From Microcebus murinus (Eukaryota > Chordata > Mammalia > Primates > Cheirogaleidae), in the NCBI RefSeq assembly GCF_040939455.1, contig NC_134120.1, positions 57,179,001-57,243,000 of the forward strand: a stretch of 64,000 nt of DNA, written 5' to 3'. This document shows positions 25,781-37,830 of the stretch, one piece after another; position 1 is the stretch's first letter, and each line of letters begins with the position of its first letter. A program made the translations under genes and the position numbers. The notes under the pieces are model-generated. The model saw only the letters and a list, made by a program, of their open reading frames with translations, did no database searches and had not been told where the DNA came from.

Positions 25781-25961
25781 CAGTAAGTCCTCACTGGCCC
25801 CCATCAGTAGGTTTTTGGAAACCGCACCCCTAAGTGTGATGACATACAAGTCCTCGAACCACGTCGTGTCCTTCAATGTCGTGTCACCCTAACAGTGATG
25901 AGGAGAAAATTGGTTTTGTTATACCAAGAACCTCTTGACAATGTTAAGTGAGGACTTACTG
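25781..25961. mobile_element. 181-bp element with perfect 15-bp terminal inverted repeats (MITE-like)
   Basis: The left end is 'cagtaagtcctcact' and the right end is its exact reverse complement 'agtgaggacttactg' (25947-25961). The interior includes several CpG-containing words and 'ggttcttggtataac' type sequence on the reverse strand. No open frame. The structure fits a nonautonomous DNA transposon. The flanks do not show an obvious TA or 8-bp duplication, so the superfamily is open. Confidence 0.75.
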
Positions 25962-26504
25962 TGCAGCTAAAATGCTGGCCTGGCTTAAAGAATGAATTCC
26001 AGTATTCTTCACCCAGGTGAACGATGATTAATTAATTGTTTATGAATAGCTGCTCTACATTATTTTCAGAATTCCAGGCAACACTGGCACGTGAACCACA
26101 TCAGGCAACATCAGCCTACCCAAGGCCACTGTCCACGATTTTCTCCGACCCTGATGGAGATGAGCCCAGTCCTCTCGTTGGTGACCAGGGACAGTGGTGT
26201 GGCTGGAAGGGGGGCTGCTGCTCAGTGACCCTCCCTCCAGAGGCCGTGGACAGAGCAATAACACCTGTGGGGACATGTCCAGCCTCTGAGGCAGGAGCCA
26301 CAGGGGAGCGGAGGCTGCACGGAACTTAGTGGGTGCGGCCTTGACCAGAGGGGCTGAGTCAGAGCGCCGAAGGTCAGAGACAGCACATTTATATACATTC
26401 GCTTTTCTTATTCTCAGTGAAAATCTGCTTTGCTGGGGACATGGGAGTGGGAAGAAAGAGAAGACACACTGACTCCACACTTAACCACTTCGGTACGAGC
26501 GTTG
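25962..26504. other. Unique DNA left of the minisatellite
   Basis: About 540 bp with no recognised feature. Open frames here on the minus strand are extensions of frames that are open through the adjoining minisatellite. Confidence 0.5.
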
Positions 26505-27187
26505 ACTGTAGCCGACAGCCACAGATGAGCACGCACAGCCCAGCGTCGACTGTAGCCCACAGCCACAGATGAACATGCACAGCGACTGTAGCTGACAGCC
26601 ACAGATGAACGTGCACAGCGACTGTAGCTGACAGCCACAGATGAACGTGCACAGCGACTGTAGCCCACAGCCACAGATGAACATGCACAGCGACTGTAGC
26701 CGACAGCCACAGATGAACATGCACAGCGACTGTAGCCGACAGCCACAGATGAACGTGCACAGCGACTGTAGCCCACAGCCACAGATGAACATGCATAGCG
26801 ACTGTAGCCCACAGCCACAGATGAACATGCACAGCGACTGTAGCCGACAGCCACAGATGAACGTGCACAGCGACTGTAGCCGACAGCCACAGATGAATGT
26901 GCACAGCGACTGTAGCCCACAGCCACAGATGAACATGCACAGCGACTGTAGCCCACAGCCACAGATGAACATGCACAGCGACTGTAGCCGACAGCCACAG
27001 ATGAACGTGCACAGCGACTGTAGCCGACAGCCACAGATGAATGTGCACAGCGACTGTAGCCCACAGCCACAGATGAACATGCACAGCGACTGTAGCCCAC
27101 AGCCACAGATGAACATGCACAGCGACTGTAGCCCACAGCCGCGATAGGAAGGTGCACAGTCAAGCGTCGACTGTAGCCGACAGCCGT
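26505..27187. repeat. 36-bp minisatellite with 144-bp higher-order period
   Basis: Units of 36 bp start 'gactgtagc' and contain 'cagccacagatgaa'. They fall in strict 36-bp register from 26548 to 27123 (16 units), with a degraded 17th unit at 27124 and diverged units at both edges (from about 26507 and from 27169). Variants differ at two places: 'gcccac', 'gccgac' or 'gctgac' near the start, and 'aacatg', 'aacgtg' or 'aatgtg' near the end. Four-unit blocks repeat: 26836-26979 is identical to 26980-27123. Because 36 is a multiple of three, several frames on both strands stay open, up to 249 codons; these frames are products of the repeat and are not called as genes. Confidence 0.97.
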
Positions 27188-27190
27188 GCT

Positions 27191-29094
27191 ATGACTTTTC
27201 TAAGTTTTCATTTATCAAAATAAAATTGTGAACATTTAAAAATACTGTGATGAAAACATATATGTACATGTTACCTATTCTGATTTACGTTACACGTAAA
27301 GCTGCCTCTGAAGTAGGACAAGCGTTCAGGGTTTGAAGCTTTCCTCACCACACGAGCAGACGGACGCGCCGTCGATGCACAGCGCACACCGCCGTGCGGA
27401 CCGTGGTGCCGGCTGTGGGCCAGGTGTCGCGGCCGGTGGGCGCCGCACCCAAGTGGGGGTGCCAAGTGGGGGGAGGCCAGCGCGGGGGAGGTGGCCAGGC
27501 AGCCCTGGCACAGGAGACTGCTGGGTGCCCACATGAGATGCCTGCGGGGTTTCCCAGGGACTCTCGGGCTCCCTGCTAACCTCTCCAGGTACAAAATTCA
27601 GAGCGTACCCTTCGAAAGCACCTGCAGCCCTGACTTTCCACAGCATGTCCCCCTGCGAGAGCCCGGCAGCGCTCTGCGTTGTTGCCTCTGCCCTGGCCTG
27701 GTGACCGCCCACGTGGGCTGGCGTGTCTGGGCTCCCGCCTGGCAGTAGTCTAGGCAACGAGCTGCAGGACAAGGTCACGGAGTCCTGAGCCATGTGGCGG
27801 CGTTCTGAGCTGCCCGAGGAGGGGCTGGCGCGCAGCCCCGGCCTCCCCTGGCTCCTGCGCACGCCCTCTGCACGGGCCACCGCCTGCTGTCCTTTCCAGG
27901 ACGACGCGGCGTGCTATGAGCAAACGAAAACGTCACCTTCTATTGCTACTTTTTGTCTTCGCTTCAGTTAGATCGAACATGTCCTTCAAGGGCCTAATGA
28001 TTTTTAAAAAGAAGAAAAACTACCTGCAAAATAAAATACAACCTCCCCTTAAGAAAAAAAAATTCCCGAGTCCAGTAGCTTAATTTTAACCAAGATCAGC
28101 TATCTTGCCTCTCTCATGCACAAGAAAAAACCAAATAAATAGTATCATATTCTTCCAAGGGAAATTTAATACAATTCAAATTGTTAGTAAAATTAGCAGT
28201 TCATATCAAAAAGGAAATTAGCCCAAGATAATCATAATCATTAGCACAATAGATATTTTGAGAATATTTTCTTCCTCAAAAGACATACAAAAGAAATTGC
28301 TTTTAAAAGAAGGTGAAGATAGGCAACCTGCAACTTATAAATTAGTTTGGTTCCCAAGATGCATTAATAATGGGCTTATCTTGCAACTGAAAAGCAGTTT
28401 TCTACAGAAACAAAAGTGCAGACGATTGTTTACTCTCCAGACATCCCAGCTCCAGAATGAGCAAACACCCAGGCCTGGCCTGGGCCCCTGGCCTGCAGGG
28501 TGGGCTGCCCTGGGCGGGCGGGCGGGAGGTGGAGGGGAAAGTCCCCATGTCAGGGGGCAGGGAAGAGGGAAACTCTCTGGTTTCTACGACGTGCTAGGCT
28601 TCTTGAAAGTTCGACGTCACCTGACACGAGTGTCTCCAGAAAACACGGGATTACTGTCACAACTTCTCTCAGCATTCATTGCCCCTAGTTATGTGTCTGT
28701 TCATGGCAACATGCTGAAATCGATTCATCGTGCCGTGTTTATGCACTGAGGGCCCACAAATGGAGTGGAGCCAACATCCCTGAAGTACTCGGCAAGGCCG
28801 GGTCCAAGGGCCTTTCCAAGTGCCCTTCACGACGTGTGTGCAGACCAGCTATGGATATGACACCTGGGTGGCAAGCTGGCTTAGCTAGGAATGTGAATGA
28901 CTTGACTAAGAGGAGTCAGCCCTGAAACTAAGACTCACCTGGCCTTTAAACAGGAGCTCGTCCACTGTATCACACGAACCCTAAATGACAATGAAGGCCA
29001 CAGGCCCTGGTGTGGCAGTGTGAATTTCACTGGTTTTAAATCCATCCTCCTCTTCTTCCTTAGCAAGAGTGTAACACTGCCCAGCGTCTCCTGC
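27191..29094. other. Unique DNA, no gene recognised
   Basis: GC-rich to about 27900, then AT-rich to 28400, then mixed. Open frames of up to 184 codons (27326-27880, minus) follow the GC-rich part and overlap frames on the other strand. No domain, splice pattern or repeat recognised. Confidence 0.45.
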
Positions 29095-29500
29095 AGCTAG
29101 GTGTGGCCTCTTCCAGTAAGGTTCTAGCTGTCAGACTAGGGCAGAAGTATCATGTTGGACTTCCAGGAAGGGTCTTTAAGAGAAGGAAGTGTGTATCATT
29201 TGGACTTCGGCTCTTCTTGCATGGTCCAGCCTGCAATGCGGACATAATGGCTGGAGCAGCAGCCATTTTGGCTGCTACAGCCATCCTGGACCATGTAGCA
29301 ACCTCAAGTCTGTACGCTACGAGCTGGGAGGGCGGAGCTGAAAGAAAGAACCTGGGTCCTCGAGGCCTCAGTGGAGCCCCTACAGCAGGCCTGTCCAAAG
29401 GCCTTCTGCAGACCTGTTTGAATGTGAGGGAATAAACACTTATGGCTTTAAGGCAGATGTCTGTGGCTCACAATCCCTAATAGCTACACCCAATATAATA
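29095..29500 (+). repeat. Old dispersed repeat, LTR-like, family uncertain
   Basis: Blocks 'ggacttccaggaagggtc', 'aatgcggacataatggctgg', 'agcagccattttggctgc', 'gaacctgggtcct' and 'gagggaataaacacttatgg' occur in the order of a common mammalian dispersed repeat that ends in an AATAAA-containing segment. I recall this pattern from old LTR-type repeats but cannot name the family. A 110-codon open frame on the plus strand lies wholly inside it and is not a gene. Confidence 0.5.
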
Positions 29501-30384
29501 GCTAATTCACAGCATACATTTTTTTCAACAAGCCAAGGGAAGAATAAATTCTTTTCAATAGCAAAAAAATATTTCAATAAATGCCTACATTATTTTCAAC
29601 AAGCCAAGATATTTTCAAGCCGGAGTTTAAATGATAACACAGTTATCACTGTGTCACTCTATTTTTTTAAATGAGCAAATATTCTAATATTTTTGGCAAA
29701 AACATTCTCACAGTTCTATTTTAAAAGGAGAACTTTTTCTATTTTACCAACATAACAATTATGACCCATAAGATGAATTAAAACCAGCAGGGGAAGATAA
29801 TTTGCATTCAGGGAAAAGAGAAAAGGAGTCAGGAGAAAATTCTTTGTTTGCTACTGACAGCCTCAGGTCTTCCAAGTTTAGTGCTGAGAAGATGTTTTTA
29901 AAAGCCATAAACGATTCGAGCGTTTTATTTTTACTTAAGCAGTTGGGTCTCCTGCAAGAGCACAGGCCCCAGGGCTGCCGCGGCAGGGACATGACAGCGT
30001 ACCTGCACTCAGGCCCCGTGGTGACAGCCACCGCACAGCACTGCTCTTGGTGACCAAGACGCTGGGAGACATTGGCTATGAAGAATTCCCAGGCCAATAA
30101 GCCCCAAAGGTAAAAAGGCCTCATCTCTGCTTGCAGGAATTTCAAGCAATCTAGACAGCTGTAGGTTAGGACTATACGAGGTACCTACTTTTCTCCCCTA
30201 AGTGTGTTTGTTTTAGTGGCAGCCCTAAAGGCTTCTGGTACCCATGAACACACACACACTGTAGCTGGATGACAGGAGAAACAATTAATATCCACCAAGA
30301 CCAACTGAAGCCACACACGATGAGCAGGAGGTGAATGGAACAGGAACAGCTCTGAGCAGTGCTGGCAGGGCGGCTCCCTGGGGG
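29501..30384. other. Unique DNA, nothing recognised
   Basis: AT-rich to about 29760, then mixed composition. A 128-codon minus-strand open frame (29759-30145) has no recognised domain. Confidence 0.45.
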
Positions 30385-30570
30385 AGCACGGACCAGGCTC
30401 AGGCTGGATTCTGCCTGGCCTTTCCATATTTGCTGTGTGACTCTGGGCAAGGTGCTGAACCATGCTGGGTTTCAGTCCAGCAGGGACACTCTCCTCAGAG
30501 GGATACTGCACTGATTAAATTTCCAGCACAGTTTTCAGTACGTAGCCGATGTTCAACAAATCTAAGTTAT
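30385..30570 (+). repeat. MIR SINE, plus orientation, diverged
   Basis: Contains 'tgctgtgtgactctgggcaa', 'ggtgctgaaccatgctg', 'gggtttcagtcc' and a 3' part ending 'gatgttcaacaaatc'. The central 'gtgtgactctgggcaag' block is diagnostic. The region overlaps the 5' part of a 235-codon open frame, which argues against that frame being a gene. Confidence 0.75.
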
Positions 30571-33549
30571 TTTCCACTTTCTATGATCGTCCCACACCTT
30601 TCTGGGCAGATGTGTATAAGCATACAGATATATTTTAAACCTCCCTTTCTGGGGTTGGGGGGTGGGGCAGAACCCATGTGTCAAGGACAGTACAGAGTAC
30701 ACATCACATGGGTCATCTTCACTGGCCACGACACACCTGTAGCCACTAAACAGGAGATGAACATAAAAGGCCCACGTTTTATTCTGTTGGAAATACAAGA
30801 AAACGCAAGCCCGCTGTGCCGGGCGGCAGAGGGTGCTGGCTTCCCTGCAGTGCAGACGGACCTCGAAGGATGGGGAGGACACGGCACAGCCGCCCTTGCC
30901 CAGGCCCCGTCCATCTTCTTTCCATACCCAGGGCGTCTGCAGGGAATCGAGCACGTTTGCTCGACACTGATGGAATTCTTCCCTCGAATGCAAACACAAA
31001 GCCCCACGTCTCTCTTCAAGCGTGTGACCCCAAAGTAAGGAGGGGCTCTGCCCGAGAGGCTATAAAAATAAGAAATGGCAGTTTGGCCTCATTGTGGGAG
31101 AATGAGGTGCAGGCACGGAGCTGCACTGCGCATGAGCGCGACCGTCCCTTCCCTTTCTGCACGAGCCTCGACAGTCTCCCTGCTGTCTGTTTGCTGTTGA
31201 CACGGGTGTGACAAAAGAGAAAAGAACAAGTACTTTAGTCCAGCTGGGCTGACTCCCTCCACAGGCCCCAGACCGGGTGCCAGCACAGTCCAGCTGGGAG
31301 GGGCAGCTCGTGCCAATGTCACGACCCCACCATGAAAAGACGCTGTTATTTCCTGCCCCCCCATGGGTCGCTGAGGACCGGCAGTGCCCTTTGTCCTGCA
31401 CCCGGAGGGCTGCCCGGGCACCCTCAGACTAGCACAGCCAGGCCCTGCCCAGCCTGGCGCGGCAGATGGCCGCGCAGTGCACAGGCATCGGAGGGGCCGT
31501 CTGGGGTCACGGGAGACGGCTCAGCCTGGCTTTGGTCCCACCCCTGCATGCCCCTGGCCTACTCCTCTGCTGTGCACAACTGGTAGGACTAAAAGACAAG
31601 GCATTAGACTTGCACAAAGAACCTCTGGGACATGACTGGCTAGGGACACTTGGTGTTTTAGGGTGCGTTATAATCGTAGAAAACCTATTTATTTGGTGTA
31701 TGGCTTTGTTTTACATCGCTGCTTTGAGTTCAGATCATAATAGCATGAGATTTAATTACCTCTACTTTCAAACAAGGGGATTTCAGTGAAATAAATACTC
31801 TATGTTCCAAAGGTGTACTGTTAGCGTGACTGACACGCACAGAGCATCTGACCACGCATCCGGCCGCTGAGCTTCACCTTTAATGTGTCTTTTCCCCTCT
31901 TTCTGTTAGGGCGCGAGCGGCGTGGCAGAGGCGCAGGAAGTGAGGGCTCTTCGAGAAGACAGGAGACGCAAGCCGAGGCCGTGCCAAGCCTAGAGAAGAA
32001 GACACTTTTGGACTCACAGGGCCCCGCCAAGCTAAGGGAAGGTGTCTCGGGAGGGCGGGAGGGCTGCCACAGCCAAAAAGACAACGGTTTCCGGACTGAC
32101 CGCCTGGCCTGGGGCGGCGCTGAGGGGCGCAGATGGCAGCCGGGCGGTCGCGGGCCTCCGCGTCCCTCTCTGCGGCGGCCAACCGCCGACTCAGCCCCAC
32201 GAACTCTTGGGCTTTATTTTTTGAGAACAATGGGAACACACAAATGAACTGTTCATATTCTCAAACCGCACAGCAAGGACGGCAGGCGAAGACAGGCCCC
32301 GGAGCACTGGACACGCAGCCCGTCAGGAGGAGGGAGCGCAGGCGCAGCCGCGGGCCGGGCGCTTCCCCAGTCCAGAGTGCCGTTCCTTTGGGGGGCATAA
32401 AGTTTCTGTAATTATCAGCAAAAAGCATAGAAAAGGGAGGAATCTGTGAGTTTGGAAACGGCGAGCTATGACCTGGCTGTGGGGGTTTGGGCCACAGCTC
32501 TAAGCTGAGAGAGTCACTGAGGGCTGCTCAAAGGCCATCTGCTTAAAGCTCCGTGACAGCAGGTCTGTCTGATGGCTTCTGTACCTCCCCCAGGCACCTG
32601 ATCAGCACCTAAGGGCCATCGACCCAGAACTGCGGACCCCCTACTCACTGGCACCAGCAGCGGCAGGCTCCGCTGCCTGCCACGGGGCGAGCCAGCGTCA
32701 AGGCCTTGTGGGCTCTGTAAGGGCGCTGGGCCTGGGCCGGCTTCCTTGCGCCGGGCTGAAGGGAGCACTGTGGCAAGGCCACAGGACTGTCCATTCCGCT
32801 CCTCAGACGAGTGCCCTCACGCTTCCTTCCTCCTGCCGCCGCGAGTCAGGACATGTGGCACTCACCCTTCAAGTTGGCCTGTGGTCCCCCCGGCCACAGT
32901 CCACCCCTCTGCGACCGGCATCCCCGCATGGCTGGAGAGACGTCCAGGAGGTGCCTGGAAGGCACCCTGTGGTTCTGCCACCCGTCCAAAATTAGACTGC
33001 ATCTAATTGTCAGCTTAAAAAAGAGTTTATGGATTTTGGTTTAAAGATGAATTGGATGTTGTGAACATGCTCACATTCCCAAAAAGTATCATTAGTTGTG
33101 CCTAAATCAAAGATGTCTGTCATCTCCAAAGACAAAAATATGTGTTACTAAAGAACAGAATGACAAGAGCTAGTAAACCTTCAGGTGTATCCATGGTAAA
33201 CCACAGGGTCTGTCCCCAAATTGTCAGAATCGAGAAATGAGGGGTCGAGTTTCTTTCCTCTCTGACAAAGAACTCTACCAGTTACACGAGACGAAGCAGC
33301 CACAGGCTCAATATAGCGGGTAACAGTTGGTTCGCGTTCTACCTTCCTTTCTCAGTCTCATCTATTTTAAGCCTGCAGCAGAGGAAACTTGGCAGCTGAA
33401 TGTTTCCAAAAGCTAGTACGCTGCTTCCACTGCAGAGCACGCACAGGGCGCCGCCCGGGAAGCACAGACCCTCGGGCGGGCGCAGGCCAGGCACCAACTC
33501 AGAACTCATTTTCCCGTGTTCATCAACATCCTTTCAACAGCCTGGACTG
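30571..33549. other. Unique DNA with CpG-dense patches, no gene recognised
   Basis: Nearly 3 kb. The segment 32085-32370 is dense in CpG ('ggggcggcgctgaggggcgc', 'gggcggtcgcgggcctccgc') and could be the edge of a CpG island, but no first exon or coding frame can be recognised next to it. Open frames of 80-235 codons overlap on both strands. If a promoter exists anywhere in the window, this patch is one of the better candidates; the evidence is composition only. Confidence 0.4.
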
Positions 33550-33680
33550 TTGAAAATATTTTTTGACCTCACTTATACGTGGAATCTAAACAAGGGAGCA
33601 GACGGTGGTTACCAGGGGCTGGGGGGTGAGGGCAGTGGGGAGGTGGTAACCAAAGGGTACAAACTTCACACCTGGAACAC
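33550..33680 (+). repeat. Old L1 3'-end fragment
   Basis: The phrases 'cctcacttatacgtggaatc', 'ggtggttaccaggggctgg' and 'ccaaagggtacaaactt' occur in the order of the ORF2 end and 3'UTR of old L1s. The fragment is about 130 bp, and its borders are not sharp. Confidence 0.75.
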
Positions 33681-36092
33681 AGACATTCACGTGTCTGTGA
33701 ACTGTTGTCATCACATTCTTGTTTTCCCTGAACGTGCTTCTTGAACCTTAATCAGGACACCACTCACTATGATGAGTACACTTCCAACAAATGACTGCTC
33801 ATCAGCGTCTCAGCTGAAGTGTTTAATCACACAGCAGAAACCATTTATTTTCTCATATACTTCTCTTTCTTGAAATATCTCTTAATTATCTCATTTACTC
33901 CTATATAAAAATGGTACTCAAAAACTTAATTCCAAGTGCAAGATCTTAAGGAGTTGCAAAGTGTGTGTCTATTTCTCATAGAGACATTTTATGAGAAAGT
34001 CCAAATTATATGCCTGAGGAAAAATAACTGGATGATGCCCTAGGAAAAGGTTAAGTGATGAAAAGACATATTAACAGAAGCCCATTTTGAAAAAGGGCAG
34101 ACAAAACTAATACCTACATATTGTTTCCCAAAGTAATTTTACCTGTTCATTTCAGGTCAAGATCTTCCAAGCATTCAACCTTTTAAACATAGACCCTAAG
34201 GCAGCCACGGTGCGGGGGCCCTCGCATCTCCCGGATGTTCCCTGAGACAGCATGATCTAGAAACTAGGAGGCTCTACACCCCCCCCAGCCGTGCGACACA
34301 AGCACAGCCATCTCACAGGGGAGACACCCGGGACCCGGAGCTCTCAGGAGACTCTCCTCAGGTTGCGCAAGGCTGTATGTGGAAAACTCAGCACTGGGCC
34401 CACTGTTTTCCTGTATTCCACACAGACTTGAGGTTCGACTTGCGAGTACTGTAGTGGTGGGCACCTGCCAGCTCGCACCTCACCTGCAGACTCCCCCATG
34501 GGCAATGCCGCCCGCAGCTCTGTGGTCTGGCCCCCACGTCCCTAGCAACCACAGCCAGAGCTACAGCTTCTCGAACACTCGATGTTGGGAGTGAACTTGG
34601 AGTCCTCTTTGATTATCATCTCCACATAAAGGCAGGGCTGAGGGGAAACTCAACTCAGCAAGACCCTTCCACAGACAAGCTAGGAAGGCGAACTATCTGA
34701 TTTCTGGTTGAGGGAAAAGATTACATTCAAAAATCATAGAGGAGAAGAAAAGCTTCTGTCTTCAAGATCTTGTCACTTTAGTGATGTGCAGGTCTCAAGT
34801 CCGTCCCTCAGAACAGTCAGGTGATGCGCAAGTGCCCAGGGGCCACTGGAAGAGACGTCGCTGCTCCCCCCAGTTGGCAGGGAACCCCTGGTTGTCACAA
34901 CCCTGCTAGGACTGGCCCCGGACAGCAGTCGCAGCCCGGGAAGTAGGACCCAGGACGCCCTGGGGCTCTGAGACTGTGCCATCACCGACCACTCCCAAAG
35001 ACCGGCTGAGAAGGCTCAGAGAAGTCAGCAAACAGACAGCCTCTTCGTGACTCAAGGTGTCACACACCCTCCGTCAACAGTCTCACCTGCAGTGTTGTGG
35101 AACGTAGCTGGCTCCTGCCAATAGACCCCAAAGCAGAGGGACACTCTTGTAATCACTTCACCTAGCCAAGGCTTCAATTCCCTGAAAATAATTCCTGGTT
35201 CCTCTATTTGATTTGAATAACAAATTTAGGAAGAAAAAATAAAAACAAAACTGAGGGAAGGAACTGAGGAGTTCCATTTTTTCTGCTAACAGTTAACCTA
35301 AAAGCAAAAAAGTACCCAATATATTCGGAAACTACCAGAGCAAAGGCTCTGGACTAGGATTCCTCGCTGCTGGGCTGTAAACCCAGCCCAGCGGATTATG
35401 CAATTGCAGACGGACATCTCAGACAGGAGACTGGCGCCTCCTGGTTGGGGGTGGCAAGACACTGCTGGGATATGTGCAGAGGTCGTGCAAACTGTGCAGC
35501 CTTTGAACTGGAGGAGGCAGCACAAGGCAGCCAACTCCCGCTACAGGGAAGCAGAGGCAGGGAAAGGGCAAGTGATTTGGCCAAGGTCACTGGAAACATC
35601 ATTTGCAGAACTGCAGTCTTGTGCCAATTTTCTGACTCAAGGAGTATATCTAGACTTTGAGGAAATAACAAATAGCTTGCATGTATATACATATATACAC
35701 ACACACACATATATGCAAAGATGGCTATACATACATATGTATATATGTACATGTATATGCACACACATACATGTTTATTTAGAAATTTCAATTCTCTAGA
35801 CAAATGGAGACTAATAATCCTCTTGTATTTTTTAGTGGATTGGGCTGTATATGAAAGTAACAAATTATAAAAATAATTTGGCTTAAGTGTCTAGACATTT
35901 CCCAGTAATGCCACTTTAGGCAGGTACCATTTTCCAGGTCTCTGTCATTTATCTTGTTTGTCACTGTGACAGGAGCAGCTAGTAACACTTCAGAAACCTT
36001 GTGAAGGAGCAGCCATGCAGGCATTGTTCTAATCACTTGGTGAAGTCAACAATCATTTATTGAGAAAAAATGAGAGTGGGGATTCCCTTTCT
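33681..36092. other. Unique DNA with a TA/CA-rich tract at 35680-35775
   Basis: A tract of 'catgtatatacatatataca' and CA steps lies at about 35680-35775; it is imperfect. A weak reversed MIR remnant may occur near 35555-35640 ('gggcaagtgatttggcca'). No gene recognised. Confidence 0.5.
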
Positions 36093-36394
36093 TCTTTTTT
36101 TCTTTTTTTTCTTTTGAGACAGAGTCTCACTCTATTGCTCAAGCTAGAGCATAGTGGCGTCAGCCTAGCTCACAGCAACCTCTAACTCCTGGGCTCCAGC
36201 AATCTTCCTGACTCAGCTTCCGAAGTAGCTGGGACTACAAGTGCACACCACACCTGGCTAATTTTTCTATTTTTATTAGAGATGGGGTCGGTCTCGGTCT
36301 TGCTCAGGCTGGTCAAACTCCTGACCTCAAGCTATCCTTCTGCCCTGGCCTCTCAGAGTGTTAGGATTACAGGTGTGAGGCACCATACCCAGCC
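36093..36394 (-). mobile_element. Lemur-type Alu, minus orientation
   Basis: Begins with a T-rich tail interrupted by C ('ctttttttctttttttt' region), then 'gagacagagtctcactctat' and 'tcagcctagctcacagcaac'. The right end is 'gtgaggcaccatacccagcc'. The 'gcgtcagcctagctcacagc' segment matches the right arm of the lemur-type copies in this window. The linker is shorter than in the 14.8-kb copy. Confidence 0.93.
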
Positions 36395-37710
36395 CCTACT
36401 TTCTTTAAAGAGGCACTGATACCTTCACAGCCACCAAAGATCAGTGATTTTCAATCTAGATTCCCTACTCACTTTTATCTAAAATGTAATTTTGTGGTTA
36501 TCTTGCAGATAGTGGGTGCTACTGCATTCTGGAGAGGCGGTGGTGACATGCCTAGTGACAGCAACAGTACGTAAGTCCTTGAAAACTGTACGAACTGGGC
36601 TGATGCGCTTCCCAATCCTGTGATTGCGGCAGCTCCTGGGAGGGCCCTGCCTGTGTTCTCCAGCGGGAGGGCGGGCAGGCAGTTGCTCTGCAGGGCAGTC
36701 GAAGGTTATCCTGCACTGTTTACTCTCAATTATACCTGCTGATATAATAGAAAGTAACAGTGGCATAGCTACTCTTTGAGAATTCATGTATGATGTTGTC
36801 AAACATATTTTCTTAGTTATAATATATCCAACTAACATCAAAACTATTTTGCATTTCTGAGCAAACAGATTGATAGGGAAGATTACCCAGAAACATGAAG
36901 TTCCTGTGGGAATCTTGCAGCTAGCCAATAAGCATTTATTACAGAAGCCATATGAGTACCTACCCTACTAGAAATAAAATTTTGCTACCCATATCCCAGC
37001 AAGTGTGGCCCATTGTTCAGGTTTAGCCTTCTTTAATTACTGCTCTTCTTTAATTACTGCTTTAAGCTTTATGAGTGAGCTGGGATGCTTGTGGCCAAAG
37101 CACTGGGTCTAGAACAATGTTCCCAGGAAAGGTCCTCTCCACATTGCCGGGACATCCTGCTGCTGCTGGTTAGAAGGGTCAGGTGGGAACGGAGGAACCG
37201 AGCAGGTGCCACTTCTCCATGTGCCCACATAGCCTGGGCTGAGCCCCCAGGACCTGTCGTCCCATTATCTCCTGTTTTCTTCGCCAGAGTGACACCTGCT
37301 GGAAAGTATGTTCGAATGCAGCCCACTCCTGCCACCTAGTCCTACTCAATATTCACCCTGGTCTATTTTTGCACAAGGGTAAGAATTTCAACCAGCTTGG
37401 ATAAACACACAATTTGTGTGACATGAAGATAAATTTGGCAATGGTTGCTTAGGAACTGACAACAGTGCAATCAATAGGCAGTTTCCCAGAGCGCCCCACT
37501 CCAACACCTTTTAAAGTGCCAATCAAAGTTTGCAAAACCGTTCATTGTATTTCAATATGTGAAATTTCCTTGTGCCTTAAAAAACTGATTACATTTTGTT
37601 CCTGCTTAAAAACTTTTTCTAATTCAAATTCTAAGTGGAAATAATGAGATTGAACATCAAGAATTTAGACCCATTGGTGTTTGGCATCTGGATACCTCAG
37701 CTATGCAAGT
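36395..37710. other. Unique DNA, nothing recognised
   Basis: A 149-codon minus-strand open frame at 36479-36928 has no recognised domain. No repeat family recognised. Confidence 0.5.
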
Positions 37711-37729
37711 GATGATGATGATGATGATA
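37711..37729. repeat. Short (GAT)n tract
   Basis: Six GAT units, followed after a gap by further 'gatgatgata'. It directly precedes a MIR remnant. Confidence 0.85.
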
Positions 37730-37734
37730 GAGGA

Positions 37735-37830
37735 AGATGATGATAGCTGACACTTACATACTGACTGTTACCTGCCAGATGCTAAGTGTTCTACGTTTTT
37801 TAACTCATTCCTTAACAATTTCTAGTCTCC
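37735..37830 (-). repeat. MIR remnant, minus orientation
   Basis: The segment has 'gctgacacttacatactgac', 'cagatgctaagtgttctacg' and 'taactcattcc', which match the reversed MIR 3' half. The tRNA-related half is missing. Confidence 0.55.

Noticed and set aside
26389..27163. Long open frames of 168-249 codons on both strands
   Set aside because: They are created by a 36-bp tandem repeat, which keeps frame by period. No start context or unique protein flank supports a gene.
29103..29435. Plus-strand open frame of 110 codons starting with ATG
   Set aside because: It lies wholly within an old dispersed repeat (29095-29500), so the frame comes from repeat sequence.
30331..31038. Plus-strand open frame of 235 codons
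   Set aside because: Its first part overlaps a MIR, other frames on both strands are open across the same GC-rich DNA, and no domain or conserved motif is visible.
35555..35645. Possible reversed MIR near 'caagtgatttggccaaggtc'
   Set aside because: A single core block is present without the flanking parts.
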